In this document: positions 62,597 through 64,000 of the stretch, in pieces | How positions within the stretch are numbered: the first letter of the stretch is position 1 | Layout: each line of letters opens with the position of its first letter | NCBI GenBank assembly: GCA_000403215.2 | Contig: KE159533.1 | Location: forward strand, 13,515 to 77,514 | Origin: Lachnospiraceae bacterium A4 | GTDB lineage: Bacteria > Bacillota > Clostridia > Lachnospirales > Lachnospiraceae | Length of the DNA: 64,000 bases | Reading direction: 5' to 3' | Made by a program: the position numbers and the translations under genes | Notes under the pieces: generated by a model | The model's database searches: none | What the model was told of the DNA's origin: nothing | What the model saw: the letters and a program-made list of their open reading frames with translations, nothing else

Positions 62597-63790
62597 TTAT
62601 ATTATATCTTCGATGGCCATCTGTCTTTCCAGCAACACTTTCTCCAGTTCATCTATTTCTTCCGTTGACATCTGCCTGTTCATCTCAAAATCAGTAAAGG
62701 AATTTTTCTTTTTTATGGGCTCCGAGAAATCCTTTTCTATGGCAGCAATCATAAATCCTACAATATTGCTGACATCTTTTTTAGCCTCATATATTCTATA
62801 TGCTTTCCTTATTTTTTCAAGATCATTACCTGCAGCCTTCGCAATGGAGCGGGCATCTCTAACCGACTTGATATTATTACCTAACAATCTATATATTTCA
62901 TCTATGGCATCATCTTCATCAACTATATTGGACAAATCCTCATTTTCATCAGGCTCCACAATATTTTTTATACACAGTAATGTAACATAAAACTTGACTT
63001 CATATACTTTTCCGCCTTTTCCACCTTTTACAGTATCATACCTAACCCTAATGTCTGTCTTGTCATTAATTTCCTTTATTGCAACATCCAATACTTTCCG
63101 CCTGAATTCAGACCAGCTTTCAAACATTCTTTCAGGACTTACTTCAACTGCTTTTTCATAATCAGGAATTTCTTTGTCCCGCAAAATTCGCTGTACTGTA
63201 TCCAGTTCAGCATTTACAATTCCTAACAGGAGTTTCAGCTCCGCCACGGAATATTTTACTAAAAAAGTCTCACTTTTAGTTCGATTTTCATACCCTTTTG
63301 GGTAATAAGCCTTACTTTTTAAAAGTTCATACAACCTAAAACCATAACCATTGTCAATGGAAAGCATTAGGGAAAGATTCAATATAGTAAAGTTCTGCTT
63401 TATATTGCATAAGTATTTTTTTAGATGTTTATTATATTCTATAATAAATTCACCGTTCTCATACTTGGACATAATTACAACAGCCAGATAACAAAATCTT
63501 TTTTCTTCCGGATTCGATATTCCTATTGTTTTCCCAGTCATCTTTCGGGCTGCTTCATCCAGTTTCTGATAGAAACTTCCTGAATTTCCTTTAAGTAGTT
63601 CCCTTAATTCAGATGCCTTAATCCTGCTTACCAGGGAATCCGAGGTTTCCTCCGCATACTGCAGTTTTGACAGAGAAATTGCCATTAGCTTATTCTCCAG
63701 TAAAGATGATTTATATTTCCCACTTATAATAAAATTTGATTTTTGATATTGAACTGTTTCTAAAACTGATTCCTGCCCATTATTATCCAT
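62597..63790 (-). CDS. Rep_3-family plasmid replication initiator
   Basis: 397 residues. QKSNFIISGKYKSSLLENKL at the front, then LSLMLSIDNGYGFRLYELLK and SVAELKLLLGI, match Rep_3/RepA initiators with two winged-helix domains (about 10-140 and 165-270), the second ending in the RVRYDTVKG...VYEVKFYVTL strands. The C-terminal 120 residues are an acidic and helical extension ending MSTEEIDELEKVLLERQMAI. It would bind repeats at the origin, and candidate repeats stand upstream at 63927-63985. This is the best evidence that the window is a plasmid. Confidence 0.85.
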   Translation of the reverse strand: MDNNGQESVLETVQYQKSNFIISGKYKSSLLENKLMAISLSKLQYAEETSDSLVSRIKASELRELLKGNSGSFYQKLDEAARKMTGKTIGISNPEEKRFCYLAVVIMSKYENGEFIIEYNKHLKKYLCNIKQNFTILNLSLMLSIDNGYGFRLYELLKSKAYYPKGYENRTKSETFLVKYSVAELKLLLGIVNAELDTVQRILRDKEIPDYEKAVEVSPERMFESWSEFRRKVLDVAIKEINDKTDIRVRYDTVKGGKGGKVYEVKFYVTLLCIKNIVEPDENEDLSNIVDEDDAIDEIYRLLGNNIKSVRDARSIAKAAGNDLEKIRKAYRIYEAKKDVSNIVGFMIAAIEKDFSEPIKKKNSFTDFEMNRQMSTEEIDELEKVLLERQMAIEDII

Positions 63791-63926
63791 TGCTTATACC
63801 TCTTTTAACAATTATTATCTATTATTTTCCTTATTATGTCAAATCTTTTCTACAGTTTTAGACAGAAATATGTTGTGATATAACACAAATCTACAGTTTC
63901 AGCCATATCTTCATAAACTATATTAT

Positions 63927-63985
63927 TTTAATCTAATTTGCCAGATCACCTTTAATCTTTACAATTAACCTTTTAATCTGGCAAA
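63927..63985. repeat. Iteron-like repeats, candidate replication origin or rep operator
   Basis: TTTAATCT occurs at 63927, 63951 and 63972, and a 10-bp inverted pair TTTGCCAGAT (63937-63946) / ATCTGGCAAA (63976-63985) interlocks with them, 140-200 bases upstream of rep in very AT-rich DNA. Rep_3 initiators use direct repeats (iterons) for initiation and inverted versions for autorepression. The set may continue past the window edge. Confidence 0.5.
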
Positions 63986-64000
63986 ATTCATATATCACTT

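Noticed and set aside
26836-63790. Search for a relaxase gene and oriT
   Set aside because: No protein shows a MOB-type three-His motif or a Rep_trans-type relaxase pattern, and no nick-site consensus could be identified by eye. Probably outside the window.

Overview
The window looks like part of a large conjugative plasmid or plasmid-like integrative element from a gut Clostridia/Lachnospiraceae-type Firmicute. The evidence is strong AGGAGG-type ribosome binding sites, sigma-A promoters, a Tn916/CTn-like type IV secretion gene order, an AgrA/AgrC-like LytTR system, and a Rep_3-type initiator next to ParA/ParB. Almost all backbone genes lie on the minus strand. No rRNA, tRNA, CRISPR array or relaxase is visible, so the relaxase and other transfer genes must lie outside the window or be absent. 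Family names below come from motif recognition by eye, not from searches.

0-26.8 kb is accessory DNA and mosaic. It holds three transposase genes (IS630-type at 0.14-1.4 kb; a zinc-ribbon DDE element with 11-bp terminal repeats at 7.08-9.0 kb; an IS4-type element with unusually long 122-bp inverted ends at 19.25-20.84 kb). A recombinase tail, a frameshifted copy of a two-gene cassette and other fragments mark past insertions. Intact cargo includes a HEPN-motif protein, an AT-rich two-gene unit (membrane adaptor resembling EACC1 plus an HExxH zincin-like protein), and a minus-strand run from 16.0 to 9.1 kb. That run starts with the intact two-gene cassette and continues through an Ada-like zinc protein, an HNH-like protein, a DUF6508/OGG-like fusion, a PD-(D/E)XK protein and a membrane protein. 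A large GTPase-like protein, a protein strongly resembling the anti-CRISPR AcrVA2, and a LytTR regulator/XRE regulator/GHKL kinase group follow.

26.8-37 kb is the transfer (mating-channel) operon, read leftward from a promoter near 36.92 kb: three small pilin-like membrane proteins, a PrgI/VirB3-like protein, a separate VirB4-N-like protein, the VirB4 ATPase, and a VirB6-like channel protein with a very long coiled-coil tail. The 3' end of the VirB6-like gene is tandemly duplicated and the outer copy is decayed. The operon stops there, without VirB8 or a VirB1-type hydrolase.

37-51 kb carries DNA-processing modules: a beta-clamp-like protein, an SNF2-type helicase, a methyltransferase-like protein, RadC, SSB and a Toprim primase-like protein. 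Three of these modules start behind a promoter-leader-terminator arrangement that looks like attenuation. A divergent pair (ribbon-helix-helix repressor and AAA+ ATPase) shares an elegant double operator at 44.06-44.12 kb. A PIN/RHH toxin-antitoxin pair and a degraded AbiE system sit here too.

51.9-64 kb holds the coupling protein (VirD4/TraG), two replication-relaxation-like proteins, ParB and ParA, a signal peptidase I, a large unknown protein, and the Rep_3 initiator with iteron-like repeats upstream. The element therefore appears to encode much of its own replication, partition and transfer machinery, with a defence/counter-defence cargo region beside it.
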